This document shows, in pieces, positions 5,977-13,654 of a stretch of DNA of 15,211 nucleotides. The stretch is from Bacillaceae bacterium UBA7792 (GTDB lineage: Bacteria; Bacillota; Bacilli; Bacillales; Cytobacillaceae), in contig DLCS01000117.1 of the NCBI GenBank assembly GCA_002480735.1, positions 1-15,211 on the forward strand. The letters are read 5' to 3'. Within the stretch, counting starts at the first letter, position 1, and every line of letters begins with the position of its first letter. Position numbers and translations under genes: made by a program. The notes under the pieces were generated by a model. That model ran no database searches. It was not told where the DNA came from and saw only the letters and a program-made list of their open reading frames with translations.

Positions 5977-7155
5977 ATGTCTTTTCAATATAAACGAATT
6001 TTTTTGGTTGTCATGGATTCCGTTGGGATTGGTGAAGCACCAGACGCTGAGAAATTTGGTGATAGCGGAGCGGATACATTCGGACATATTGCTGAAAGAA
6101 TGAATGGTCTTCATATGCCAAATATGGAGAAGCTTGGTTTAAGTAATATTAGAGAGATTAAAGGAATTAAGCCGGTTGAGCATCCATTAGCGTTTTACAC
6201 AAAAATGCAGGAGGCTTCAAGTGGAAAGGACACAATGACTGGACATTGGGAAATCATGGGTCTCAATATTAGCACGCCTTTTCAAGTTTTTCCTAATGGA
6301 TTTCCCGAGGAATTAATCTCTGAGCTGGAATCAAGGACGGGTAGAAAGGTCATTGGGAATAAGCCTGCGAGTGGGACGGAAATCATTATTGAATTGGGAG
6401 AAGAGCATATGAAAACAGGGGCGCTCATTGTGTATACCTCTGCTGATTCTGTGCTTCAAATTGCAGCCCATGAGGAGATTATCCCGATTGAAGAGCAATA
6501 TGAAATTTGCAAAATTGCCCGTGAGCTAACCTTAGACGAAAGATACATGGTGGGAAGAGTAATTGCTAGACCATTTATCGGTGAACCTGGAAATTTCCAA
6601 AGAACCTCGAACCGCCATGATTATGCATTGAAGCCATTTGACCGCACTGTCATGAACGAAATGAAGGATGCGGGTCTCGATGTGATTGCGATTGGGAAAA
6701 TTTCCGATATCTTTGATGGTGAAGGAGTTACAAAATCGCTCAGAACGGTTTCAAATATGGATGGAATGGATAAGCTTGTGCAAACCCTTGACATGAATTT
6801 CACGGGGCTAAGCTTCCTCAATTTAGTGGATTTCGATGCTCTCTATGGACATAGAAGGGATCCAATTGGATATGGAAAGGCCCTTGAAGAATATGATGCA
6901 AGGCTGCCAGAGGTGTTTGCAAGGATGAAGGATGATGATCTTCTCATCATTACAGCGGATCATGGCAACGACCCTATTCATCCTGGAACAGATCACACTC
7001 GTGAGTACGTGCCCCTCCTCGTTTATACGAAGAATCTCAACGGCAGGGAGCTACCACTGAGGGAAACCTTTGCAGACATCGGTGCCACCGTTGCAGAAAA
7101 CTTCCGGGTACAAATGCCAAAATACGGAAAGAGCTTCCTGCAAGATTTAAAATAA
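5977..7155 (+). CDS. deoB: phosphopentomutase
   Basis: DeoB (also called Drm) interconverts ribose 1-phosphate and ribose 5-phosphate, and the deoxy forms, feeding nucleoside sugars into central metabolism. It belongs to the alkaline phosphatase superfamily. The residues known from the B. cereus enzyme appear one position shifted: metal ligands Asp14 (VMDSVGIGE), Asp287 and His292 (DFDALYGH), Asp328 and His329 (TADHGND) and His340, with Asp157 nearby and Thr86 (GKDTMTG) as the phosphothreonine. The product is 392 residues, close to the 394 of B. subtilis. The ATG at 5977 is chosen for AGGAGG seven bases upstream; a TTG at 5953 lies ahead of that site. It heads a salvage unit with the two nucleoside phosphorylases that produce its substrates. 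Confidence 0.96.
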   Translation: MSFQYKRIFLVVMDSVGIGEAPDAEKFGDSGADTFGHIAERMNGLHMPNMEKLGLSNIREIKGIKPVEHPLAFYTKMQEASSGKDTMTGHWEIMGLNISTPFQVFPNGFPEELISELESRTGRKVIGNKPASGTEIIIELGEEHMKTGALIVYTSADSVLQIAAHEEIIPIEEQYEICKIARELTLDERYMVGRVIARPFIGEPGNFQRTSNRHDYALKPFDRTVMNEMKDAGLDVIAIGKISDIFDGEGVTKSLRTVSNMDGMDKLVQTLDMNFTGLSFLNLVDFDALYGHRRDPIGYGKALEEYDARLPEVFARMKDDDLLIITADHGNDPIHPGTDHTREYVPLLVYTKNLNGRELPLRETFADIGATVAENFRVQMPKYGKSFLQDLK

Positions 7156-7169
7156 GATTCGTACAAATC

Positions 7170-7221
7170 GGTACCAGGTACCGCCGGTGGACATTTCTTC
7201 ACTTTTGTCCACCTCAGGCGG
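7170..7221. repeat. degenerate palindromic intergenic repeat between deoB and punA
   Basis: GGTACC occurs twice (7170-7175 and 7177-7182), then GGTGGACA (7186-7193) pairs with TGTCCACC (7206-7213). The flanking CCGCC (7181-7185) pairs with GGCGG (7217-7221) across a 3-base bulge. The right side lacks the GGTACC that would complete symmetry, so the element looks like one copy of a mobile intergenic palindrome with a decayed end. There is no T-run, so it is not a normal terminator, but the hairpin would be transcribed between the two genes. Confidence 0.65.
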
Positions 7222-7267
7222 ACAGTGCTGAAAATAGAAGTGTTCAGTTTCTAAGGAGGGCATACAT

Positions 7268-8095
7268 ATGAATTATGAAAAAATTAAACAGGCAGCAGAT
7301 TATCTTAAGAATGAAATGACGATACAGCCTATGATAGGGCTTATTCTTGGGTCAGGGCTAGGCGTCTTGGCTGACGAAATAGAAGAGGCAGCTCGTATGC
7401 CTTACAAGCAAATTCCTGACTTTCCAGTTTCAACGGTAGAAGGCCATGCCGGCCAGCTTGTCTTCGGTAAGCTGAACGGTGTACCTGTTGTAGCAATGCA
7501 AGGAAGATTTCATTATTATGAAGGCTATAGCTTTGATCAGGTTACCTTTCCGGTTCGTGTTATGAAGGAGCTTGGTGTTGGCTCCCTTATCGTCACGAAT
7601 GCGGCAGGTGGCGTAAATAAGGATTTTTCTCCAGGGGACTTAATGCTAATTACGGATCATATTAATAATATGGGCTCAAATCCGCTGATTGGCCACAATG
7701 ATTCACGATTAGGTGTCAGATTCCCAGACATGTCTGAGGCCTACTCAAAGGATTTGATTCAAAGAGCAAAAGCGGTAGCCAAAGCCTTAAATATTGCTCT
7801 TCAAGAAGGTGTATACGTTGGAAATACTGGTCCTACATATGAAACACCAGCAGAGGTAAGAATGATTCGCACACTTGGTGGAGATGCGGTTGGAATGTCG
7901 ACGGTGCCTGAGGTAATTGTGGCAAGACATAGCGGTCTTGAGGTACTAGGGATTTCCTGTATCTCAAACATGGCTTCAGGAATTTTAGATCAGCCATTAA
8001 ACCATGAAGAGGTTATTGAAACAACCGAAAGGGTTAAGGAGAACTTCCTTCGTTTAGTGAAAGCATTGGTGAAAGAAATAGGAGCTGATGATTAG
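7268..8095 (+). CDS. punA: purine nucleoside phosphorylase, type I
   Basis: This enzyme phosphorolyses purine (deoxy)ribonucleosides, mainly inosine and guanosine, to the base and (deoxy)ribose 1-phosphate. Family I motifs are clear: the phosphate loop GLILGSGLG with Ser29, VEGHAG with His60, GRFHYYEGY (79-87), TNAAGGVN (110-117), GPTYETPAE with Glu192, GMSTVPE with Met210 and Ser211, and ISNMASG with Asn234. The 275 residues fit the trimeric PNP class (PupG/PunA) and not the hexameric DeoD class. AAGGAGGG lies seven bases before the ATG. It follows deoB after 112 bp that contain a palindromic repeat but no evident terminator, and it overlaps or abuts pdp, so the three genes probably form one operon. 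Confidence 0.95.
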   Translation: MNYEKIKQAADYLKNEMTIQPMIGLILGSGLGVLADEIEEAARMPYKQIPDFPVSTVEGHAGQLVFGKLNGVPVVAMQGRFHYYEGYSFDQVTFPVRVMKELGVGSLIVTNAAGGVNKDFSPGDLMLITDHINNMGSNPLIGHNDSRLGVRFPDMSEAYSKDLIQRAKAVAKALNIALQEGVYVGNTGPTYETPAEVRMIRTLGGDAVGMSTVPEVIVARHSGLEVLGISCISNMASGILDQPLNHEEVIETTERVKENFLRLVKALVKEIGADD

Positions 8096-8096
8096 A

Positions 8097-9401
8097 ATGC
8101 GAATGGTCGATTTAATTGAAAAAAAACGGGATGGCAGGGAGCTCAGTACGGAAGAAATAAACTATATTATTAAAGGTTATACAGAGGGCGACATCCCCGA
8201 TTACCAGGTCAGTGCACTGACGATGGCAATTTATTTTCAAGGGATGACAGAAAAGGAAAGAGCAGACTTAACAATGGCCATGGTGGAATCCGGAGAACAA
8301 ATTGATCTTTCTAAAATAGAAGGCGTGAAGGTCGATAAGCACTCAACTGGTGGTGTCGGCGATACGACAACCCTCGTACTTGGTCCACTCGTGGCATCCG
8401 TTGGTGTCCCAGTTGCGAAAATGTCTGGACGCGGTCTAGGCCATACGGGAGGAACAATTGACAAGCTTGAATCGATTTCAGGCTTTCATGTGGAGATTAC
8501 AAAGGAAGAATTTATCACCCTAGTCAATCAAAACAAGCTGGCTGTAATTGGGCAAACAGGGAATCTTACTCCAGCAGATAAAAAGCTTTACGCCCTTCGT
8601 GATGTAACAGCTACCGTTGACAGTGTTCCATTAATTGCAAGCTCCATCATGAGTAAAAAAATCGCAGCAGGGGCCGACTGTATCGTTCTAGACGTTAAAA
8701 CAGGTGCAGGCGCCTTCATGAAAACGGTGGAGGATGCAAGAGAGCTGGCCAAAGCGATGGTGCGAATCGGAAATAATGTGGGAAGAAAAACGATGGCCAT
8801 CATTTCTGATATGAGCCAGCCCTTAGGTTTCGCCATTGGGAATGCTCTGGAAGTAAAAGAAGCGATTGACACGCTAAAGGGCGAGGGTCCGGAAGATTTG
8901 ACAGAGCTATGCTTAACGTTGGGAAGTCATATGGTCCTCCTTGCCAAGAAAGCAAGTAACATTGAGGAAGCAAGAGCGCTGCTTGAGGAAGCGATTAAAA
9001 ATGGAAAAGCACTAGAGACGTTTAAGATCTTTCTTCAGGCACAGGGTGGAGATCCGACGGTGGTGGATGATCCAGCCAAGCTCCCTCAAGCAAAATTCAC
9101 CTTTGAATTAGAAGCACAAGAGGATGGCTATGTCACAGAAATGGTAGCAGATGAGATTGGGACGGCGGCCATGCTTCTTGGGGCTGGAAGAGCAACGAAG
9201 GATTCGATCATCGATCTAGCCGTAGGCTTTGTTCTCCACAAAAAAATCGGAGACGGGGTCAAAAAAGGAGAGTCCTTGCTGACAATTCATAGTAATTCAG
9301 AGGACATTTCAGCAGTGAAAGAGAGTCTTTATCAGAATATTAAAGTCTCTAAGGTAGAGACCAAAGCACCGATTCTAATCCATGAGGAAATAACAGAATA
9401 A
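8097..9401 (+). CDS. pdp: pyrimidine-nucleoside phosphorylase
   Basis: Pdp phosphorolyses uridine, thymidine and deoxyuridine to the base and (deoxy)ribose 1-phosphate. Signature stretches are the phosphate site [13 protein letters not shown] (residues 81-93), [16 protein letters not shown] (110-125) and the pyrimidine site with Arg168, Ser183 and Lys187 (ALRDV and [15 protein letters not shown]). The 434 residues match the 433 of B. subtilis and Geobacillus enzymes, which begin MRMVD. On that basis I prefer the ATG at 8097, one base after the punA stop. An ATG at 8088 (adding MIR) overlaps punA but has AGGAG only three bases away, against 12 for 8097, so the start is not certain. In B. subtilis pdp belongs to the dra-nupC-pdp operon; here it is the last gene of deoB-punA-pdp. 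Confidence 0.95.
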   Translation: MRMVDLIEKKRDGRELSTEEINYIIKGYTEGDIPDYQVSALTMAIYFQGMTEKERADLTMAMVESGEQIDLSKIEGVKVDKHSTGGVGDTTTLVLGPLVASVGVPVAKMSGRGLGHTGGTIDKLESISGFHVEITKEEFITLVNQNKLAVIGQTGNLTPADKKLYALRDVTATVDSVPLIASSIMSKKIAAGADCIVLDVKTGAGAFMKTVEDARELAKAMVRIGNNVGRKTMAIISDMSQPLGFAIGNALEVKEAIDTLKGEGPEDLTELCLTLGSHMVLLAKKASNIEEARALLEEAIKNGKALETFKIFLQAQGGDPTVVDDPAKLPQAKFTFELEAQEDGYVTEMVADEIGTAAMLLGAGRATKDSIIDLAVGFVLHKKIGDGVKKGESLLTIHSNSEDISAVKESLYQNIKVSKVETKAPILIHEEITE

Positions 9402-9420
9402 TACACGAACGATATGTTCC

Positions 9421-9454
9421 AAAATACCAAGGGTTTTCCCCTTGGTATTTTTTT
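9421..9454 (+). terminator. strong rho-independent terminator after pdp
   Basis: AAATACCAAGGG (9422-9433) pairs perfectly with CCCTTGGTATTT (9439-9450) around a 5-base loop, followed by more T. It closes the nucleoside operon immediately upstream of the dacF promoter. Confidence 0.93.
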
Positions 9455-9462
9455 GTTTGTTT

Positions 9463-9491
9463 GTATATTTTTATCCGTGTTGGTGAAAAAT
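9463..9491 (+). promoter_or_regulatory. candidate sigma-F promoter of dacF
   Basis: GTATA (9463-9467) fits the sigma-F -35 element GYATA. After 14 bases GGTGAAAAAT (9482-9491) resembles the -10 element GGNNANAHT, with one mismatch at the final T in that register. The start would be near 9498, just ahead of GGAGGG. dacF is sigma-F dependent in B. subtilis. Confidence 0.55.
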
Positions 9492-9520
9492 GGATTTATA
9501 AAGAATGGAGGGTTTATGTC

Positions 9521-10687
9521 ATGAAAAGATTTCTAGCTTTGTTCCTAGTATCAATAATGGGTATGTCAATGATTTCAACCGCTGTTATGGCGGCAGAAAA
9601 AGCAGGAGTCAATCTAGCAGAAGATGCAAGTTCTGCAATTCTAATAGAACGAGACACTGGCACAGTCCTATATGATAAAAACAGCAATGAGCAGCTGCCT
9701 CCTGCGAGCATGACGAAAATCATGACGATGCTATTAATTATGGAAGCGATAGATAGCGGCAGATTAAAAATAGATGAAAAGATTAGAACGAGTGAGTATG
9801 CCGCATCCATGGGCGGGTCCCAAATATTTCTTGAGCCCGGCGAAGAAATGACGACGGAAGAAATGCTGAGTGCGATTGCCATCGGTTCAGCAAATGATGC
9901 CTCAGTGGCTATGGCAGAGAGAATTGCTGGCTCAGAGGAAGCGTTTGTCGAGCATATGAATAAAAAAGCAAAAGCTTTAGGCCTAAAAAATACATTATTC
10001 CAAAATACAACCGGACTTCCAGCAGAAAACCACTATAGTACAGCTCATGATATGGCGATCATCGCTAAGGAGCTTTTGAAATACGAGCAAATCACAAAAT
10101 ATACAGGTACATATGAATCCTACCTACGCGAAAATACAGATAAGAAATTTTGGCTCGTTAATACGAATCGTCTCGTTCGCTTTTATCCAGGAGTAGACGG
10201 TTTAAAGACAGGATTCACAAGTGAGGCCAAGTATTGCCTAACAGCAACTGCACAAAAAAATAATATGCGTGTCATTGCGGTCGTATTCGGTGCACCAACA
10301 TCAAAATCGCGCAATGCACAAATCACCAAGATGCTAGATTTTGCATTTAGCCAATATGAAACACACCCGAAGTATAAGCGTAATGTTGTCATAGACAAAG
10401 TGAAGGTAAGCAAAGGGAATAAGAAAAAAATCGATGCGGTCACGAGCGAACCCATTTCACTTTTAACAAAAAAGGGTGAAAGCGTTGATGCAGTAAAACA
10501 GGAGATTGTCTTAAAGAAAGACATTAAAGCACCTGTTAGAAAAGGAGAAAAAGTAGGCGAGCTTCGACTTGTCAAAGATGGGAAAACAATTGTGAAGAGC
10601 CCACTCGTAGCAAGTACAGATGTGAAAGAAGCAAGTTGGTGGGTATTGTATAAGCGCTCATTTGGCATGTTTACGAAATCTAAGTAA
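9521..10687 (+). CDS. dacF: D-alanyl-D-alanine carboxypeptidase DacF
   Basis: DacF is a low-molecular-weight penicillin-binding protein that trims D-alanine from peptidoglycan stem peptides. In B. subtilis it acts in the forespore and helps set the cross-linking of spore cortex. An N-terminal signal peptide (1-24, MKRFLALFLV then a hydrophobic core ending AVMA-A) leads to a peptidase S11 domain with all three active-site motifs: Ser63-x-x-Lys66 (PASMTK), Ser123-Ala-Asn125 and Lys229-Thr-Gly231. A PBP5-type C-terminal domain follows, and the aromatic-rich end (SWWVLYKRSFGMF) is probably the membrane anchor. The 388 residues match B. subtilis DacF. The ATG at 9521 has GGAGGG eight bases upstream; a reading from 9461 would begin before the promoter. 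spoIIA lies directly downstream, so dacF transcripts may read into it. Confidence 0.94.
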   Translation: MKRFLALFLVSIMGMSMISTAVMAAEKAGVNLAEDASSAILIERDTGTVLYDKNSNEQLPPASMTKIMTMLLIMEAIDSGRLKIDEKIRTSEYAASMGGSQIFLEPGEEMTTEEMLSAIAIGSANDASVAMAERIAGSEEAFVEHMNKKAKALGLKNTLFQNTTGLPAENHYSTAHDMAIIAKELLKYEQITKYTGTYESYLRENTDKKFWLVNTNRLVRFYPGVDGLKTGFTSEAKYCLTATAQKNNMRVIAVVFGAPTSKSRNAQITKMLDFAFSQYETHPKYKRNVVIDKVKVSKGNKKKIDAVTSEPISLLTKKGESVDAVKQEIVLKKDIKAPVRKGEKVGELRLVKDGKTIVKSPLVASTDVKEASWWVLYKRSFGMFTKSK

Positions 10688-10704
10688 TTGGCTCAAAATG
10701 CGTC

Positions 10705-10711
10705 TGTCGAA
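10705..10711 (+). promoter_or_regulatory. Spo0A box upstream of spoIIA
   Basis: TGTCGAA is an exact Spo0A box, about 90 bases upstream of the predicted start. A second, weaker site TAGCGAA (10735-10741) lies about 60 bases upstream. In B. subtilis the spoIIA promoter is activated by phosphorylated Spo0A bound at several such boxes. Confidence 0.7.
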
Positions 10712-10763
10712 ATTCAGCTTAAATCTTCTTATTTTAGCGAAATGCTTCTAGTTTTGTTATCAG

Positions 10764-10791
10764 GAAGGAAAAAAACTGTGAAACATCGAAT
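10764..10791 (+). promoter_or_regulatory. sigma-H promoter of the spoIIA operon
   Basis: The -35 element RNAGGAWWW is met by GAAGGAAAA (10764-10772), and the -10 element RNNGAAT by ATCGAAT (10785-10791), with a 12-base spacer. Both fit the sigma-H consensus fully. The start would be near 10798, 13 bases ahead of AAGGAGG. spoIIA is a known sigma-H operon. Confidence 0.78.
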
Positions 10792-10826
10792 TGACTCACT
10801 ATGAAAGATTAAGGAGGCTATGGATA

Positions 10827-11177
10827 GTGAGTCTAGACATTGAAATGGAAATCAAACAAGATGTACTATGCATTCGTCTTAGCGGTGAGCTTGATCACCA
10901 CTCGGCAGATGAATTGCGGGAAAGAGCAACAAGTACAATAGAGGAACATCAAATTCGTCACATCGTCCTTAATTTAGAGTTTCTTACATTTATGGATAGT
11001 TCAGGACTTGGTGTCATTCTCGGTCGATATAAGCAAATTAAGCAACAGCACGGTGAAATGGTCGTTTGTGCGATTTCTCCAAGCATCCAAAGATTATTTG
11101 ATATGTCTGGCTTGTTCAAAATTATTCGCTTAGAGCCAACAGAGCAATATGCTTTGGAAAGATTGGGGGTAGCGTAA
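10827..11177 (+). CDS. spoIIAA: anti-sigma-F factor antagonist
   Basis: SpoIIAA, when unphosphorylated, binds SpoIIAB and frees sigma-F in the forespore; SpoIIAB inactivates it by phosphorylation and SpoIIE reactivates it. The protein is a single STAS domain of 116 residues. The phosphorylated serine is Ser58 in FMDSSGLG, followed by the conserved GRYKQIKQ and [13 protein letters not shown]. The start is GTG at 10827, with AAGGAGG nine bases upstream, giving an N-terminus that aligns with B. subtilis SpoIIAA. An ATG at 10820 is out of frame, and an upstream reading from 10791 begins inside the -10 box. spoIIAB starts two bases after the stop, so translation is tightly coupled and the partners are probably made in a fixed ratio. 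Confidence 0.97.
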   Translation: MSLDIEMEIKQDVLCIRLSGELDHHSADELRERATSTIEEHQIRHIVLNLEFLTFMDSSGLGVILGRYKQIKQQHGEMVVCAISPSIQRLFDMSGLFKIIRLEPTEQYALERLGVA

Positions 11178-11179
11178 TC

Positions 11180-11620
11180 ATGAAGAATGAGATGAAGCTA
11201 CAGTTTCGCGCCTTAAGTCAAAATGAATCCTTTGCGAGAATCACTGTCGCTGCCTTTATTGCCCAGCTTGATCCGACGATGGATGAGCTAACAGAAATCA
11301 AAACAGTGGTGTCAGAGGCTGTGACCAACGCCATTATCCATGGATATGAGGGCAATCCAGACGGAATCGTCTATATATCCGTTGCCCTTGAAGATGGATT
11401 TATCGACTTGTCGATTAAAGATGAAGGCTTAGGAATAGCGGACGTTGAAGAGGCCCGTCAACCATTGTTTACTACGAAGCCCGAGTTAGAAAGATCAGGT
11501 ATGGGATTTACGATTATGGAAAACTTCATGGATGAAATAGAAATTCACACTGCTGTTGGAAAAGGAACTGAAGTTCGATTAAGGAAGCATTTGGCTACAA
11601 GCAAAATGTTATGCAATTAG
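11180..11620 (+). CDS. spoIIAB: anti-sigma-F factor, serine kinase
   Basis: SpoIIAB binds sigma-F as an ATP-bound dimer and keeps it inactive, and phosphorylates SpoIIAA. It is a GHKL-fold kinase of 146 residues, the same length as in B. subtilis. The N box lies in [14 protein letters not shown] (Glu46 as likely base, Asn50 for magnesium), the G1 box in DEGLGI (81-86), the ATP lid around [15 protein letters not shown], and the G2 box in SGMGFTIM (106-113). The ribosome binding site is only a weak GGGGGT within the end of spoIIAA, which points to coupling with that gene. It is the middle gene of spoIIA, followed after 12 bases by sigF. Confidence 0.97.
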   Translation: MKNEMKLQFRALSQNESFARITVAAFIAQLDPTMDELTEIKTVVSEAVTNAIIHGYEGNPDGIVYISVALEDGFIDLSIKDEGLGIADVEEARQPLFTTKPELERSGMGFTIMENFMDEIEIHTAVGKGTEVRLRKHLATSKMLCN

Positions 11621-11632
11621 GGGAGTATGCCG

Positions 11633-12391
11633 ATGGATGTGGAGGTAAAAACTGACAAGAAAGAAAACTTCTTAAAGGACCATGAAGTTAAGGAGCTCAT
11701 TAAAAAAAGTCAAGCTGGTGACGGAGATGCAAGAGATCTAATTGTGCAAAAAAACATGCGTCTTGTCTGGTCGGTGGTCCAGCGTTTTCTTAATCGAGGA
11801 TATGAACCAGATGATCTGTTTCAAATTGGTTGTATCGGGCTATTAAAATCAGTCGATAAATTCGATTTATCCTATGATGTGAAATTTTCCACTTACGCGG
11901 TACCGATGATTATTGGAGAAATTCAACGGTTTATTCGCGATGATGGGACGGTAAAGGTCAGCCGTTCCCTGAAAGAATTAAGCAATAAAATCCGCAAAGC
12001 AAAGGATGATCTTTCAAAAAATTTAGGAAGAATCCCAACGATTAATGAATTAGCTGAGTTTTTGGATATTTCCGCTGAGGATATTATTCTTGCTCAAGAT
12101 GCGAACAGAACACCCTCCTCCATTCATGAAACCGTCTATGAAAACGATGGAGATCCCATTACGTTACTTGATCAAATTGATGATGGGAATGAGGGAAAGT
12201 GGTTTGATAAGATCGCTTTGAAGGAAGCGATTCGTGAGCTTGATGAACGGGAGAGACTCATTGTCTATTTACGTTATTATAAGGATCAAACCCAATCAGA
12301 AGTGGCCGAACGGCTTGGTATCTCCCAAGTCCAGGTTTCAAGGCTGGAAAAGAAAATTCTACAGGAAATGAAAGACCGTATGGATGTGTAA
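11633..12391 (+). CDS. sigF: RNA polymerase sigma-F factor
   Basis: Sigma-F (SpoIIAC) is the first forespore-specific sigma factor and is held inactive by SpoIIAB until after polar division. The 252 residues show region 2 (about 36-105; NMRLVWSVVQRFLNRGYEPDDLFQIG then FSTYAVPMIIGEIQR), region 3 (about 110-180) and region 4 with its helix-turn-helix (about 219-241, QTQSEVAERLGISQVQVSR). The ATG at 11633 is preferred over one at 11627: GGGGAG lies seven bases before the former but only one base before the latter, and family members begin MDVEVK. The C-terminus stops at RMDV, a few residues shorter than in B. subtilis, because the coding end coincides with a terminator hairpin. Confidence 0.97.
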   Translation: MDVEVKTDKKENFLKDHEVKELIKKSQAGDGDARDLIVQKNMRLVWSVVQRFLNRGYEPDDLFQIGCIGLLKSVDKFDLSYDVKFSTYAVPMIIGEIQRFIRDDGTVKVSRSLKELSNKIRKAKDDLSKNLGRIPTINELAEFLDISAEDIILAQDANRTPSSIHETVYENDGDPITLLDQIDDGNEGKWFDKIALKEAIRELDERERLIVYLRYYKDQTQSEVAERLGISQVQVSRLEKKILQEMKDRMDV

Positions 12392-12407
12392 TCCATACGG
12401 TCTTTTC
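12371..12407 (+). terminator. terminator embedded in the end of sigF
   Basis: AAAGACCGTATGGAT (12371-12385) pairs perfectly over 15 bases with ATCCATACGGTCTTT (12391-12405) around the loop gtgta, then ends in TTTTCG. The left arm is coding sequence for the last residues of sigma-F, and the TAA stop (12389-12391) lies in the loop and first base of the right arm. It separates the spoIIA and spoVA transcripts. Confidence 0.85.
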
Positions 12408-12521
12408 GTGTCCATTTAACCTTTGATTTGCATCCTTTACGGTCTAAGGCTTGATTCACATCGCTGCTCGTATCATACCTAAGATGTTCACTCCCTACTC
12501 CCAGTCTGGAAACTTTTGGTG

Positions 12522-12551
12522 TTCATAAGGAAATTGCTGTTACTCATACTA
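12522..12551 (+). promoter_or_regulatory. sigma-G promoter of the spoVA operon
   Basis: TTCATA (12522-12527) and CATACTA (12545-12551) are separated by 17 bases. The -10 box fits the sigma-G consensus CATAnTA exactly, and the -35 box contains the CATA core. The start would be near 12558. The rest of the gap from 12408 to 12521 shows no gene or clear signal. spoVA is a sigma-G operon in B. subtilis. Confidence 0.75.
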
Positions 12552-12588
12552 TTTGTACAAGGAAATCAAGGTTTGGGATGTGTATGTG

Positions 12589-13209
12589 ATGGAAGAAACC
12601 ATTTATATCCGGATGAGACATCGTGTCCAAATTCGTCCGAATGATACCGTTCTTCTAAAGGATATCGCGCAAATTATCGCCCACGAAAGAATTCATCAAG
12701 ACCTGCAAAACCTTAAGGTATATACCTTCAAAGCACAGGATAACAACATCATTATCATTGATGTTATGGAGGTAATAGAAAAAATCACACGGGCCTTCAA
12801 TAGTGTAGAGGTACAAGCCATTGGTCCATCACAATCCATAATTGAAGTGATCTATCAAAAGAAAAGGATGTCTGTCCCGTTTTTTGTTTTAACCTGGCTC
12901 CTGCTTTTCTTTGGTTCAGCCCTCGCTATTATCTATTTTCACGAGGATGTAAGCATGCAGGCTACCCAGCAAAAAATTTATACCATTATAACGGGAAGAG
13001 TAGAAGCAAGACCGTTGATATTCCAGATTCCATACTCCATTGGACTAGGTTTAGGAATGATTCTTTTTTTTAACCATGTGTTTCGCAAACGGCTAAATGA
13101 TGAACCAAGTCCTCTTGAAGTAGAAATGTTTAATTACCAGCAGGATCTCGATCGATATGTCAGTCTAACGGAAAACAAAGAAAGCATGAAGCGCATCGAT
13201 GGTCATTAA
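12589..13209 (+). CDS. spoVAA: stage V sporulation protein AA
   Basis: SpoVAA is a membrane protein of the spoVA operon, whose products move dipicolinic acid into the developing spore and out during germination. The 206 residues equal the B. subtilis length. An N-terminal soluble domain (about 1-95, beginning EETIYIRMRHRV) is followed by two membrane segments (about 97-117 and 147-164) and a conserved cytoplasmic tail with FHEDVSM, IPYSIGLGLGMI and NDEPSPLEVEMFNYQ. The ATG at 12589 is preferred because longer readings start upstream of the predicted sigma-G transcript start. The ribosome binding site is weak (GGGA ten bases upstream), and a GTG at 12586 is a possible alternative. The 3' end overlaps spoVAB by 11 bases. 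Confidence 0.93.
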   Translation: MEETIYIRMRHRVQIRPNDTVLLKDIAQIIAHERIHQDLQNLKVYTFKAQDNNIIIIDVMEVIEKITRAFNSVEVQAIGPSQSIIEVIYQKKRMSVPFFVLTWLLLFFGSALAIIYFHEDVSMQATQQKIYTIITGRVEARPLIFQIPYSIGLGLGMILFFNHVFRKRLNDEPSPLEVEMFNYQQDLDRYVSLTENKESMKRIDGH

Positions 13210-13621
13210 AATCCTGTTTGTCATTTTTGTTGGTCTTGCTGGGGGAATTGCGGTTGGATCTGGATTTGTTGCTTTTTTAGCCGTTTTGGGGATTATTCCT
13301 AGGCTTACTCAGCTGACAAAGACAATGAAGATGATTATCTGGTACCAATGGGCTGTTGTTGCAGGTGCACTAATTGGTGGAATGGGAAGCTTGAGGGATC
13401 CTGCAATTTTCTTCCCTTCACTCACACTTATTCCACTCGGACTTGCAGGAGGAATTTTTGTAGGAGCGATGGCTGCTGCACTTACAGAAGTATTGAATGT
13501 ATTTCCTATACTAGCGAAGAGAATTGGCATTGAGGACAAAATTGTCGTCTTGATGATGGCTTTTGTCTTTGGCAAAATCTTTGGTTCTTTATATCAATGG
13601 CTCTATTTAGTTGGAAGATAG
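13199..13621 (+). CDS. spoVAB: stage V sporulation protein AB
   Basis: SpoVAB is a small integral membrane protein of the spoVA system, of 140 residues as in B. subtilis. It is hydrophobic almost throughout: segments at about 3-32 (FVIFVGLAGGIAVGSGFVAF), 45-64 (IIWYQWAVVAGALIGG), 72-100 and 112-137, with glycine-rich packing motifs. The gene overlaps spoVAA by 11 bases and has no strong ribosome binding site, so coupling to spoVAA is likely. In the B. subtilis operon spoVAC follows it; here the next gene is spoVAEA after only 33 bases. Its exact role in dipicolinate movement is not established. Confidence 0.93.
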   Translation: MVIKILFVIFVGLAGGIAVGSGFVAFLAVLGIIPRLTQLTKTMKMIIWYQWAVVAGALIGGMGSLRDPAIFFPSLTLIPLGLAGGIFVGAMAAALTEVLNVFPILAKRIGIEDKIVVLMMAFVFGKIFGSLYQWLYLVGR

Positions 13622-13654
13622 AAAGCACACCAGCTGCGGGAAAGGAAATGATCT

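Noticed and set aside
10183..10668. 161-codon minus-strand open frame inside dacF (and a 122-codon one at 9514-9882)
   Set aside because: Both lie wholly or mainly antisense to dacF, whose motifs are all intact, and show no recognisable domain or ribosome binding site; they follow from the codon pattern of the real gene.
12553..12588. Longer SpoVAA starting at a TTG at 12553
   Set aside because: It begins two bases after the sigma-G -10 box, before the expected transcript start, and the shorter form matches the family length.
13348..13533. 61-codon plus-strand frame inside spoVAB
   Set aside because: It is an out-of-frame reading of a well-supported membrane protein gene with no independent start signals.
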